Shown: positions 33,922-41,601 of the stretch, one piece after another
Numbering within the stretch: the stretch's first letter is position 1
How the letters are laid out: the number at the start of each line of letters is the position of its first letter
Assembly: GCF_000479005.1 (NCBI RefSeq)
Contig: NZ_AWXC01000025.1
Span: forward strand, 46,126-110,125
Length of the DNA: 64,000 bases
Direction of reading: 5' to 3'
From: Prevotella sp. BV3P1
GTDB taxonomy: Bacteria; Bacteroidota; Bacteroidia; Bacteroidales; Bacteroidaceae
The notes under the pieces: generated by a model
What the model saw: the letters and a program-made list of their open reading frames with translations, nothing else
Database searches by the model: none
Told to the model about the DNA's origin: nothing
Position numbers and translations under genes: made by a program

Positions 33922-36236
33922 TTGAAGAAGTTCCAGCTCAACCCAAAGCGGATGATGCTGCCGTTGAGCGGATAGTGAGGAACGAGGAAACTTGCCTTTG
34001 TGCCACTGCCCGCATTGGCATGACTGTACATCACGAAGAAGCGTGTTTGTTGTAAGTGGAAGTTCGCGTACGCGTTCACGATAGGGTAGTTGCCTATCTC
34101 AATGCGGTTGGTATTTTCCTGCACAACAAACTGACCTAAGGCCGGACTATAGTCAGGTGCATAGTACTTGGTGAAGTAGCGTACGTCGGCACCCACATCA
34201 CATTTCAGTACTTTGGCTATCTTCAATCGGAAAAAAAGATTGGAGTAAATGTTGAGTTTCGGTAATGGCAACGCCGTTTGACTGGAAGAGTTTTGAAAGG
34301 TAATGACCGATTCCCAGTGCAAAGGTCCCCATGCTACATCCTGCGATAGTGAGGCTGTCAGCACGTTAATGGCTTCACTGCTTTGCCGAACACCAACCTG
34401 TGTGCCAATCCGCTGATACTGATTGTTGATGGTATAGGCTTGCGCCAGGTAGGTATAGTTGGTCAATTCGTCCACGGCAATGCGTAGTGAAGTCTTGGTC
34501 TTGGCATAGCTCAACAAGCCTTGAATACGCGTGTGTGTGGTGTTGCTCAAGTCATCATTGTCCCAAAGGAAATGACGTCCGTGATAATGACGGTAGTAAA
34601 AGGTGGGTTGATAGCGATGAAAGAACCCACTCGCTGCCAACTGTACGGTGTCACCAAACAGCTTGAAGTTGAGGTCGGCGGTGGCGTTGATGTCTATCTT
34701 GCCTGCATCTCGCCCTGCAACCCCCACCTCACCGGTCACTTCGTAGTGGAAAGTTTTGCCTTGTGTCTTGCTCAATTGCCCGCCGACGTATACGGAGTTT
34801 TCATTGTAAGTCGCCGTTCCCACTGTGTCGGGGAGCGTGAAATGCCGCAGTTCATGACTGACAAAAGCTTTCAATCCCGATTTGGCCCATTTGTTAAACC
34901 CTTCCAAGAGCGATAGTGCAAACGTGTTGTGTACACGGTAGTGCTTGGTGTTGTCATAAATGGAGTCACCTTTTAGCCATTCATCCATCTTGTATGTATT
35001 GGCATAGTAGTTGTCCGGTGTCTGGTATGCTTGATAAATGCGGGTGTAATTGTCGAACTTCAGTGTGTGTATGAAGCTGGTTACGGGCACATATTCGTTC
35101 TTTACCCAAGCCGTATCCTCATTTTCTTTCTTTTGTTTAGCCAACAAACTGTCTGCTGCCTGCTGACCGTTCACGACAATACGGCCGCTGTCTTGCGCTG
35201 CAGGAGTTGTCGACTCAACGCCTGCAATGACCGCGTCATCAGGCCGGCCGGCCAGCGGTTCTGTTTCTTTCAGGTCGTCATCGTTCAGTGTTCTGCCATC
35301 TTTCTTTGCCTGTTTCCTGGCCTTTTGTTTGGCTTTCTTCGCATCATTTTCTTTCTTCGCCTCCATGGCAAACTTCTTTGCCTTAATCTCTTCAGCCGTC
35401 ATGGGTACTTTTCGATTGAAGCCAACGTTGTATCTATGACTGAAAAAAACGTGCTGATTATCGTTACGGTTCCAGTTCTGCTGCAATACCGTCGGTATTT
35501 CTGATGTTTGGTAGTTATCGTCAAAGCTCTCTGGGTTGGTGATGAATTTGTCATCTGTAATACCTCCATTCTCTGTATTCTTCTGATGATTGGTCGAGAA
35601 GAGCAGGTGAGCTTGATACCGTTCGCCGAGATAAGAACCGTACAGGGTGTAGTTGAAATGTGAAGACGCTTGGTTGGAATAATATCCACGTCCGTAGAGA
35701 TAATCGAATTTAAATCCCAAACCTAACTTCTTGCCCGCATTTACGGCAAACTTAGCCGTGAAATGATCCTCCCCGTTGGTGCGGTTTCCAGCCGTATTGT
35801 ATGTCAAGTTGGTGATGGGCGACAGCGTATTGGTGAAATGAAAATCGCCCGGAGCAACGATGAAATAGTCATAAGGTTGCGTAAAGATAAACTGTTGATC
35901 AGCACGTTGGCGATCAACGAACAGCCTATTGATGCGTGGTGCCCCCAGATTGCCCGTAGAATTGTATTCACCGCGCATGCCCGTTGTAAAGATGCTGTTG
36001 GGATACATGTGTGACAAGGTATCGGGAATGGCAGGAATGATGTCCCCAAAACGTTCGTTGACCGTCCAAACCTTCAGCCCTTTCGGAATCTCTTTGTTCT
36101 CATGAGTCGAGTCGTTGGACATGCCATCTCGTCGCGTGATGTTACCACTGGGGTCTATTTGATTATAGTCGTCTATCTGAGCAACCATAGTCAAGGACGA
36201 TAGTAAAAGGAATATGGATAGTAAAAATCGAGTCAT
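33918..36236 (-). CDS. Porin_10-type outer-membrane protein
   Basis: The 772-residue protein belongs to the PF14121 putative porins of Bacteroidota. A signal peptide is visible (MTRFLLSIFLLLSSLTMVAQ), then beta-strands ending in a C-terminal LSWNFFN. RINRLFVDRQ, FIVAPGDFHFTNTLSPITNL and YNVGFNRKVPMT are conserved early parts. An unusually basic insert (about 281-315, many K and A) precedes DPD-like acidic residues and may form a helical domain outside the barrel. The start is set at 36236; the frame extends to 36392 but that part overlaps the small membrane-protein gene by another frame. Confidence 0.85.
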   Translation of the reverse strand: MTRFLLSIFLLLSSLTMVAQIDDYNQIDPSGNITRRDGMSNDSTHENKEIPKGLKVWTVNERFGDIIPAIPDTLSHMYPNSIFTTGMRGEYNSTGNLGAPRINRLFVDRQRADQQFIFTQPYDYFIVAPGDFHFTNTLSPITNLTYNTAGNRTNGEDHFTAKFAVNAGKKLGLGFKFDYLYGRGYYSNQASSHFNYTLYGSYLGERYQAHLLFSTNHQKNTENGGITDDKFITNPESFDDNYQTSEIPTVLQQNWNRNDNQHVFFSHRYNVGFNRKVPMTAEEIKAKKFAMEAKKENDAKKAKQKARKQAKKDGRTLNDDDLKETEPLAGRPDDAVIAGVESTTPAAQDSGRIVVNGQQAADSLLAKQKKENEDTAWVKNEYVPVTSFIHTLKFDNYTRIYQAYQTPDNYYANTYKMDEWLKGDSIYDNTKHYRVHNTFALSLLEGFNKWAKSGLKAFVSHELRHFTLPDTVGTATYNENSVYVGGQLSKTQGKTFHYEVTGEVGVAGRDAGKIDINATADLNFKLFGDTVQLAASGFFHRYQPTFYYRHYHGRHFLWDNDDLSNTTHTRIQGLLSYAKTKTSLRIAVDELTNYTYLAQAYTINNQYQRIGTQVGVRQSSEAINVLTASLSQDVAWGPLHWESVITFQNSSSQTALPLPKLNIYSNLFFRLKIAKVLKCDVGADVRYFTKYYAPDYSPALGQFVVQENTNRIEIGNYPIVNAYANFHLQQTRFFVMYSHANAGSGTKASFLVPHYPLNGSIIRFGLSWNFFN

Positions 36237-36454
36237 TTGTGGAATATGCGAATGCTGCATTCGGCCATTTTGAAGAACATGGCGGTTAGGATGATGATGA
36301 TTCCAAGCGTTTCTTTTTGTGTAAAGAAATAGAAGATGACGCCTACCACGGCACCAATCATGAAGATGATGTTGAGTATGTTGCGAATCCAAAAGATTCT
36401 ATCGCGTGGCGTTTCGCCTGTTCCTCTTTGTCGTCTTGGGTATTTTGCACTCAT
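36233..36454 (-). CDS. Small membrane protein upstream of the porin
   Basis: A 73-residue protein with a basic N-terminus (SAKYPRRQRGTGETPRDR) and two hydrophobic helices (about 28-45 and 50-65), the first rich in glycine and isoleucine. It overlaps the porin start by 4 bases (ATGA), which shows translational coupling and supports both the gene and the porin start at 36236. Function unknown. Coupling to an outer-membrane porin suggests, without proof, a shared role in the envelope. Confidence 0.7.
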   Translation of the reverse strand: MSAKYPRRQRGTGETPRDRIFWIRNILNIIFMIGAVVGVIFYFFTQKETLGIIIILTAMFFKMAECSIRIFHK

Positions 36455-36536
36455 ATAGATGTCGTGTTATCGCTTGAAAAAATAGTTTTTATCAGTGTTA
36501 CTGCCCGCCTGATGATGCTCAGCTAGGCATGGATTG

Positions 36537-37484
36537 TCAGCGTAGCCGATAGGAAATCTGACTGAATATCTCATCTTTTCGGTCGATGGTCTTGCGGCGA
36601 AACTTTGATGACAGGGGACGCAGACTGTTCTTTTTCTTGTTGATAGCCACCTCGTCGGTAATCCATTCGTCTGCACTGACCGACAGGTGCGTGGGCCGTC
36701 CCTTCTCATAGTCGTAGTGTATGCGGCTCAACGTGAGTTCCAAGTGGTTGTCTGTGCACTTGGCAATCAGCGTGTAGTCGAATTCTGTCCGGTCTAATGA
36801 CAGGAATGACTTACTGAATTCCAACCACTCTGTGTATCGGGCGGCGATGATGTTTTGTTCTTGATTGACCAGCGCAATGTGACTTTTTATTTGATTTTCG
36901 CCTTTTGTTAGTTCATCAAGATATTGATAGGTGATGTCATAAATCTGCTTGGCCGTTTTCCCAGGAGCCTTTAAATCGAGGGTGAAGACCACTTTGCCAT
37001 CGGCATCTTGCGGTACACCTCCCTCCAAATACTTGGAATCATATTTGTCTGCCTTCGGCATAGTGACCTTTGAACTAACCGATTTCTGTTGCGAGCTGCT
37101 TCTCTGATTGCCTTCGGTCGCGCTGTTGTCTGGGATAGACCAGCCCGATGAGGTACCTGTAACAGCTTTTTGCGCATCTTCAACAGTCTGTCTTGCCTTC
37201 TTCTTAATCATCTCTGCTTCCATTTTGTATCGAGCTGTCTCCTTGTTGGCACGCTCTATTTCAGCTTCGATTCGTGCTTTCTCGGCCTGTTTAGCTTTGT
37301 CTTTGGCAGCTTTCTTGGCCTCTGCAGCAGCTCGTTTTGCTGCTTTCTTGGCCTCTTTGACGGCTTTCTTGGCAGCCTGCGCTTCTTGTTTGGCCTTTTC
37401 CAATTGTTGCTCCGGCGTCAAAACAGTCTGTGCTTGCATTATCAAAGGCATGGCTAAGAGGATGGCGATGACAAACTTTCTCAT
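36537..37484 (-). CDS. DUF4468-type exported protein with a lysine/alanine-rich coiled coil
   Basis: The 315-residue protein has a signal peptide (MRKFVIAILLAMPLIMQAQ), then a long K/A-rich helical segment (about 25-115). A C-terminal globular domain (about 150-300) resembles DUF4468, which has a TBP-like fold: DADGKVVFTLDLKAPGKTA, then LSRIHYDYEKG. It probably sits in the periplasm, but its role is unknown. The -7 element TACATTTG is at 37509-37516. A broken duplicate of its 5' end and promoter lies at 38561-38822, on the far side of the DUF3791/DUF3990 cassette. Confidence 0.8.
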   Translation of the reverse strand: MRKFVIAILLAMPLIMQAQTVLTPEQQLEKAKQEAQAAKKAVKEAKKAAKRAAAEAKKAAKDKAKQAEKARIEAEIERANKETARYKMEAEMIKKKARQTVEDAQKAVTGTSSGWSIPDNSATEGNQRSSSQQKSVSSKVTMPKADKYDSKYLEGGVPQDADGKVVFTLDLKAPGKTAKQIYDITYQYLDELTKGENQIKSHIALVNQEQNIIAARYTEWLEFSKSFLSLDRTEFDYTLIAKCTDNHLELTLSRIHYDYEKGRPTHLSVSADEWITDEVAINKKKNSLRPLSSKFRRKTIDRKDEIFSQISYRLR

Positions 37485-37508
37485 AATTCAATCGGTTGAT
37501 TCGGTCTA

Positions 37509-37516
37509 CAAATGTA
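37509..37516 (-). promoter_or_regulatory. -7 element of the DUF4468 gene
   Basis: CAAATGTA on the plus strand reads TACATTTG on the minus strand, about 25 bases before the start codon. A clear TTTG at the right distance is missing, but the same block is conserved in the duplicate at 38815-38822. Confidence 0.6.
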
Positions 37517-37637
37517 TATATTTTCTGCGTAAATGATGCACAATTTGAGAAGATTAACGAAAAAGGAAGGCATCTGTTCCTTGCACTACAACCGCTGCAA
37601 GTTATACTTTCTCACAGTTAGAAGAATATAAATTACC

Positions 37638-37859
37638 TTATCCTATTTTGCCTGTTTCTAATTCCTGTTGCAAATATGAGAACACATATTTTGCGCTTTG
37701 ATAATACAGGCGTGTTTCATCTTCAAGCACTTTTTGATAAGTTTCTGAGTTGAACACCAAACTCAAAGCTTGCTCCATGCTTAGGTTTGGCCTTTGTTCC
37801 ATCAGCAGACTGGCAAGACACCTTACCATGTCGCTTTTCATTTCATCTTTTTCGTTCAT
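37638..37859 (-). CDS. Small protein, third gene of the DUF3791/DUF3990 cassette
   Basis: A 73-residue acidic helical protein (MNEKDEMKSDMVRCLASLL, NLSMEQALSLVFNSETYQKVL, LYYQSAKYVFSYLQQEL). It starts within the stop codon of the DUF3990 gene (ATGA at 37856-37859). Small acidic proteins coupled to ADP-ribosyltransferase-like genes are often the antitoxin or an accessory factor, so this is a candidate immunity protein. I do not know a named family for it. Confidence 0.65.
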   Translation of the reverse strand: MNEKDEMKSDMVRCLASLLMEQRPNLSMEQALSLVFNSETYQKVLEDETRLYYQSAKYVFSYLQQELETGKIG

Positions 37860-38329
37860 CGTTTAATAAGGTGTTTGATGGCCTCCTCTGTGCCAAAGAA
37901 ATATTGCATGGTGATGCCTTTCATATATTGCAGATTCCTAATCAGTGTAGGCATGTCAATATCTTGATTACGGTAACGCCACAGTTGGCGTCCTACGCGA
38001 TCGTTGGCGATGGGACCAATCACCACATCATAATTGTGGACAGCCCCAACCTCACTGTTTCTGTTCAGGAGAACAAAGTTTGCCCATTCCTCTGTATAAC
38101 CCTCAAAACACTTCACTTTCAGCGTTCCGTTTTCCAATAATCTTTCATCAAAGTCATATTCGATGACGATGGGTTCACCGCCAACCAACGCAACCCGTGC
38201 ATCTGCCAATTCTTCCGCCTGTGACCTGTTGTCAGACAGGTAGAAACCTTGTCCGAAATCTTTATTCGGTTTCGACTTCTTAAGATCAATATTGTCGAAT
38301 TGTACATTGGTCCCATGATAGAGCCTCAT
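37856..38329 (-). CDS. DUF3990 protein, ADP-ribosyltransferase-like candidate toxin
   Basis: A 157-residue protein from ATG 38329, which overlaps the DUF3791 stop by 4 bases (ATGA). The frame extends to 38356, but the coupled start and the conserved N-terminus MRLYHGTN favour 38329. DUF3990 has the ADP-ribosyltransferase fold. Visible elements are the YHGT strand (H5), the DFGQGFYLSDN segment with the NAD-stacking tyrosine, and a C-terminal QYFFGTEEAIKHL, where the glutamine or glutamate may complete the H-Y-E/Q triad. The layout (small gene, toxin-like gene, small gene) suggests a toxin-antitoxin module. Confidence 0.8.
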   Translation of the reverse strand: MRLYHGTNVQFDNIDLKKSKPNKDFGQGFYLSDNRSQAEELADARVALVGGEPIVIEYDFDERLLENGTLKVKCFEGYTEEWANFVLLNRNSEVGAVHNYDVVIGPIANDRVGRQLWRYRNQDIDMPTLIRNLQYMKGITMQYFFGTEEAIKHLIKR

Positions 38330-38550
38330 CCTAACTGTCCTCCCATTCTTTTGCACAGACTGGCGATGTCGTCTACCATACTTTCAAACGATTGCGTATG
38401 TACAAAGCCATAGTGCTTGTCTATAAAGTCAATACCCTTGAAACGACTCAGATAGCCGAAAGCCTCTTTCATGGTAAGGCCGAACCGCTTGCCAAACTCA
38501 TGAATGAAAATCATCGTCCATTCTAATTTGTCTTCTTTACTGTATTCCAT
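38326..38550 (-). CDS. DUF3791 protein, candidate antitoxin or partner
   Basis: A 74-residue protein with the DUF3791 pattern: helical, EWTMIFIHEFGKRFGLTMKEAFGYLSRF then FIDKHYGFVHTQSFESMVDDI. It starts the three-gene cassette. A perfect AAGGAGG Shine-Dalgarno site (38564-38558) lies seven bases before its ATG, which is uncommon in Bacteroidota. It overlaps the DUF3990 gene by 4 bases. In genomes where the pair occurs the two are regularly adjacent, so a partner role is likely; the antitoxin function is inferred. Confidence 0.78.
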   Translation of the reverse strand: MEYSKEDKLEWTMIFIHEFGKRFGLTMKEAFGYLSRFKGIDFIDKHYGFVHTQSFESMVDDIASLCKRMGGQLG

Positions 38551-38557
38551 GAAGTGT

Positions 38558-38564
38558 CCTCCTT
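38558..38564 (-). promoter_or_regulatory. Strong Shine-Dalgarno site of the DUF3791 gene
   Basis: CCTCCTT on the plus strand reads AAGGAGG on the minus strand, seven bases before ATG 38550. Other genes in this window lack such a site. Confidence 0.65.
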
Positions 38565-38780
38565 TTTATATTGACTACGGAAGAAAAACTGACAGCTGCC
38601 CGCCATGTCGTGAGCGTTTTGATGTTGCATTGGCTGTACATGCTTGGCCTCTCTGTGAGTGTTCTTGTCAGCCTTCACCTCCTGTTTACCCTTTTCCAAC
38701 TGCTACTTCAGAGCCAAGACGGGCTGGGGGTGTCCCATCATAGAAATGACTAAGAAGGTGACTGTACCAAACTTTTTCGT
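38561..38780 (-). pseudogene. Broken duplicate of the DUF4468 gene's 5' end
   Basis: Read on the minus strand from 38780, codons give TKKFGTVTFLVISMMGHPQPVLALK, a stop, then QLEKGKQEVKADK. This aligns with the intact gene's MRKFVIAILLAMPLIMQAQ and QQLEKAKQEAQ. The start codon has changed from ATG to ACG and a TAG interrupts the frame. The upstream region, including CAAATGTATATATTTTCTG, is nearly identical to 37509-37527. It lies directly upstream of the DUF3791/DUF3990 cassette on the same strand. Confidence 0.75.
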
Positions 38781-38814
38781 CAGCCGATTGATTGATTCAT
38801 TTCACAAATGTATA

Positions 38815-38822
38815 TATTTTCT
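38815..38822 (-). promoter_or_regulatory. -7 element retained in the DUF4468 duplicate
   Basis: CAAATGTA (TACATTTG on the minus strand) in a block almost identical to that before the intact DUF4468 gene. It may now drive the DUF3791/DUF3990 cassette, for which no other promoter is evident. Confidence 0.5.
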
Positions 38823-38946
38823 GTGTAAATGACGCACAATTAGAGAAGATTAATGAAAGGAATGATTTCAACATTAATGATACTACCGTTACAAATTATC
38901 CTTTCAGTCTGTAAGCGGAAGTAATATGATAATGGTATGCGCGTAT

Positions 38947-39327
38947 GATTTTTCTTGACAAACTACCTCTTCATATTTCACGTATTTACCATCAACCAGT
39001 CTTTTGGTTGTAAATACGCCAAAATTTAGCTGTTTTTATATGTTGCTGATAGCTAATAATTAATGAGAATCTTGCGTCGGGTGAGCTGGAAGTTCGTATC
39101 TTCCTATGGCAAATATCATTGAATTTAGAGGGCAATTTGCATGCTTTTGTCCCACAATACCATACAGATTGGACACCAAAAGGATGCTTTTCGTTGGGAA
39201 AAAACCATGCTTTTAGGGTGTAAACCGATTTTTCTTGCTGAAAATTCTCAAGTTTACATCCTGTTTGCCTATCAATTTTTTCTAAATTGAAAGTTTGTTA
39301 GTGCCGTTTTTAGGGCATTTTTTGGTA
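38947..39327 (-). repeat. Non-coding element, copy 2 (inverted relative to copy 1 at 19450)
   Basis: Read on the minus strand it has, in order, TACCAAAAAA (39327), the AAAAAATTGATAGGCAAAC block (39281-39263), AAAAGCATGCAAATTGC (39148-39132), a hairpin with arms at 39018-39005 and 38998-38981 (CGTATTTACAACCA, TGGTTGATGGTAAATACG), and ATGAAGAGG then TTTGTCAAGAAAAAT. The order and spacing match copy 1. Confidence 0.7.
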
Positions 39328-39407
39328 AAAAAAGAAGACGATATGCTTATTATAATGTGTAACGTTTCAGCATCTGTCCTGTAAATCTTGAACATTGAAA
39401 GGTGAAG

Positions 39408-41444
39408 TTATTTTTGTTCCAACATCGCCTGCAACCTCACGATTTCATCCCTGTACTGGGCGGCTTGTAGGAAATCTAAGTCCTTGGCTGCTTGTTTCAT
39501 CAAGGCAGTAGTGTTGGCAATGCTCTTCTCAAGTTGTTCCCGCGTCATTCGCAATACAATCGGGTCGGCAGCAAAGGCACCACTCTCTGCCTCCATATAC
39601 GCTTGTTGGGCGGCAAGGGTGGGATAACGTCGGTCCTTCTCATCCTCTTTCGAGGTGGGCAATGCGTTCTTGATTTCTTTGATAATCTGCTGTGGCGTGA
39701 TGTGGTGCTCCTCATTGTATTTTAGCTGAATGGAGCGGCGGCGAGTGGTTTCGTCGATGGTGCGCTGCATGCTTTCGGTGATGGTGTCGGCATACATGAT
39801 TACCTTTCCGTTGACATTGCGTGCGGCGCGTCCTGCCGTTTGTGTCAAACTACGGTGACTTCGCAGGAACCCTTCCTTGTCAGCATCAAGGATGGCCACG
39901 AGCGAAACCTCAGGTAAGTCCAGGCCCTCGCGCAGCAAGTTGACCCCAACCAAAACGTCAAAAACGCCAGCACGCAGGTCGTTCATGATTTTGACGCGGT
40001 CGAGTGTGGCCACGTCGCTGTGGATGTAGTTGGCACGCACGTCATGGTTCAGCAGGTATTCGGTCAGTTCCTCGGCCATACGTTTGGTCAGCGTGGTTAC
40101 CAGGACACGTTCTCCGCGTTCGGTGCGTTGCAGGATTTCGTCCAAAAGGTCATCAATTTGGTTCTCGCTGGGACGCACATCAATCTCCGGATCGAGTAGT
40201 CCCGTGGGGCGGATTATTTGTTCCACCACGACACCTTCGGCCTCTTGCAGCTCATAATCGGCTGGGGTGGCCGAAACATAGATGGTTTGGTGGAGCATGT
40301 CATGGAACTCCTCAAAGCGCAGTGGACGATTGTCAAACGCCGCCGGCAGGCGGAACCCGTACTCTACGAGATTCTGCTTGCGGGCCCTGTCGCCACCGTA
40401 CATGGCACTGATTTGCGGCACGCTGACGTGACTCTCGTCGACAACGAGTAGAAAATCTTTTGGAAAGAAGTCTAAAAGGCAATAAGGACGCTGTCCGGCT
40501 TCACGTCCGTCAAAGTAGCGCGAATAGTTCTCAATGCCGCTGCAGTGGCCCAATTCCTTGATCATCTCCATGTCGTATTCCACACGTTCCTTGATGCGTT
40601 GTGCTTTGATGGTGTCACCCAGGTCGTTGAAGTAGTCAATTTGCTTCACCAAGTCGTCCTGAATGGCGCGGATGGCGTGTTCGGTCTGTTCTTTTGTCGT
40701 AACGAAGAGATTGGCGGGGTAGATGTGATATTCCTCAAATTCTTCCAATCGGTGGAAAGTCACGCTGTCCACTTCCTCGATGCTGTCAATCTCTTCGTCC
40801 CACCAGGTGATGCGAAGAATGTTGTTAGAGTAGGCCATCGCAATGTCTACCGTATCGCCCTTGACGCGAAAATTGCCACGTTGCAGGTCGATGTCATTGC
40901 GGACATACAGCGCTTCCACCAACTTCCGTAAAAAATCATTACGATCTAATCGCTCGCCTTTCTTCACCGTAATGATGCTATTAGTCATGGCCGAGGGACC
41001 TCCCATGCCGTAAATGCACGAAACGGAAGACACGACGATAACGTCTTTTCTTCCTGATAACAAAGCACTTACCGCACTCAATCGCAGGCGGTCTATCTCG
41101 TCGTTGATGGCCAAGTCTTTCTCAATGTACAGGTCGGTTGTAGGAAGATAAGCCTCGGGTTGATAATAGTCATAATAAGATACATAATACTCTACCGCGT
41201 TCTCTGGAAAAAAGCCCTTCATCTCTTCGTAGAGTTGGGCGGCCAGCGTCTTGTTATGACTCAAAATCAGCGTTGGCATTTGTACGTTGTTGATAACGTT
41301 GGCCACCGTGAAAGTCTTGCCCGATCCGGTCACACCGAGCAACACTTGCGCCGGATCACCCCGATGAATGCCATCGGTGAGTTGCTGAATGGCTTCAGGT
41401 TGGTCGCCCGTGGGTTTGTATTTTGACGTGAGTTTGAAATTCAT
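39408..41444 (-). CDS. uvrB: UvrABC system subunit B
   Basis: The 678-residue DNA-damage-verification helicase of nucleotide excision repair. Walker A is GVTGSGKTFT (37-46). The beta-hairpin that inserts between DNA strands is YYVSYYDYYQPEAYLP, and the helicase motifs VVDESHVS and QTAGRAARN are present. The C-terminal UVR motif (LMKQAAKDLDFLQAAQYRDEI) binds UvrC. A minus-strand -7 element TACTTTTG lies at 41505-41498. It stands alone between the repeat-rich gap and the divergent bamD gene. Confidence 0.97.
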   Translation of the reverse strand: MNFKLTSKYKPTGDQPEAIQQLTDGIHRGDPAQVLLGVTGSGKTFTVANVINNVQMPTLILSHNKTLAAQLYEEMKGFFPENAVEYYVSYYDYYQPEAYLPTTDLYIEKDLAINDEIDRLRLSAVSALLSGRKDVIVVSSVSCIYGMGGPSAMTNSIITVKKGERLDRNDFLRKLVEALYVRNDIDLQRGNFRVKGDTVDIAMAYSNNILRITWWDEEIDSIEEVDSVTFHRLEEFEEYHIYPANLFVTTKEQTEHAIRAIQDDLVKQIDYFNDLGDTIKAQRIKERVEYDMEMIKELGHCSGIENYSRYFDGREAGQRPYCLLDFFPKDFLLVVDESHVSVPQISAMYGGDRARKQNLVEYGFRLPAAFDNRPLRFEEFHDMLHQTIYVSATPADYELQEAEGVVVEQIIRPTGLLDPEIDVRPSENQIDDLLDEILQRTERGERVLVTTLTKRMAEELTEYLLNHDVRANYIHSDVATLDRVKIMNDLRAGVFDVLVGVNLLREGLDLPEVSLVAILDADKEGFLRSHRSLTQTAGRAARNVNGKVIMYADTITESMQRTIDETTRRRSIQLKYNEEHHITPQQIIKEIKNALPTSKEDEKDRRYPTLAAQQAYMEAESGAFAADPIVLRMTREQLEKSIANTTALMKQAAKDLDFLQAAQYRDEIVRLQAMLEQK

Positions 41445-41497
41445 CCTGAATCTATTGAAGGATTGCCTCTATGCATGCAAATGGCTGCCCAGACATG

Positions 41498-41505
41498 CAA
41501 AAGTA
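41498..41505 (-). promoter_or_regulatory. -7 element of uvrB
   Basis: CAAAAGTA on the plus strand reads TACTTTTG on the minus strand, about 53 bases before the start codon. No clear -33 TTTG at the proper distance. Confidence 0.5.
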
Positions 41506-41557
41506 CAAAAATATCCGTTATAAAGGTTAATTATTTGCGAAAAAGCATTCTCTTTAC

Positions 41558-41588
41558 TTTGTAAATCGATGGATTATATGTATTTTTG
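41558..41588 (+). promoter_or_regulatory. Promoter of the bamD-rpoZ operon
   Basis: TTTG at 41558-41561, 19 bases, then TATTTTTG at 41581-41588. The start of transcription would be near 41594, which excludes the upstream in-frame start codons at 41569 and 41578 of the next gene. Confidence 0.75.
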
Positions 41589-41601
41589 CACACCAAAGAT
41601 T

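Larger units (their letters stand above)
38551..39407. other. Intergenic stretch of about 860 bases
   Basis: No intact gene is present. It holds the DUF4468 remnant and its promoter copy (38561-38822), then copy 2 of the non-coding element (38947-39327), with three ATGCTTTT-containing units inside it (39139, 39182, 39205). Confidence 0.6.
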
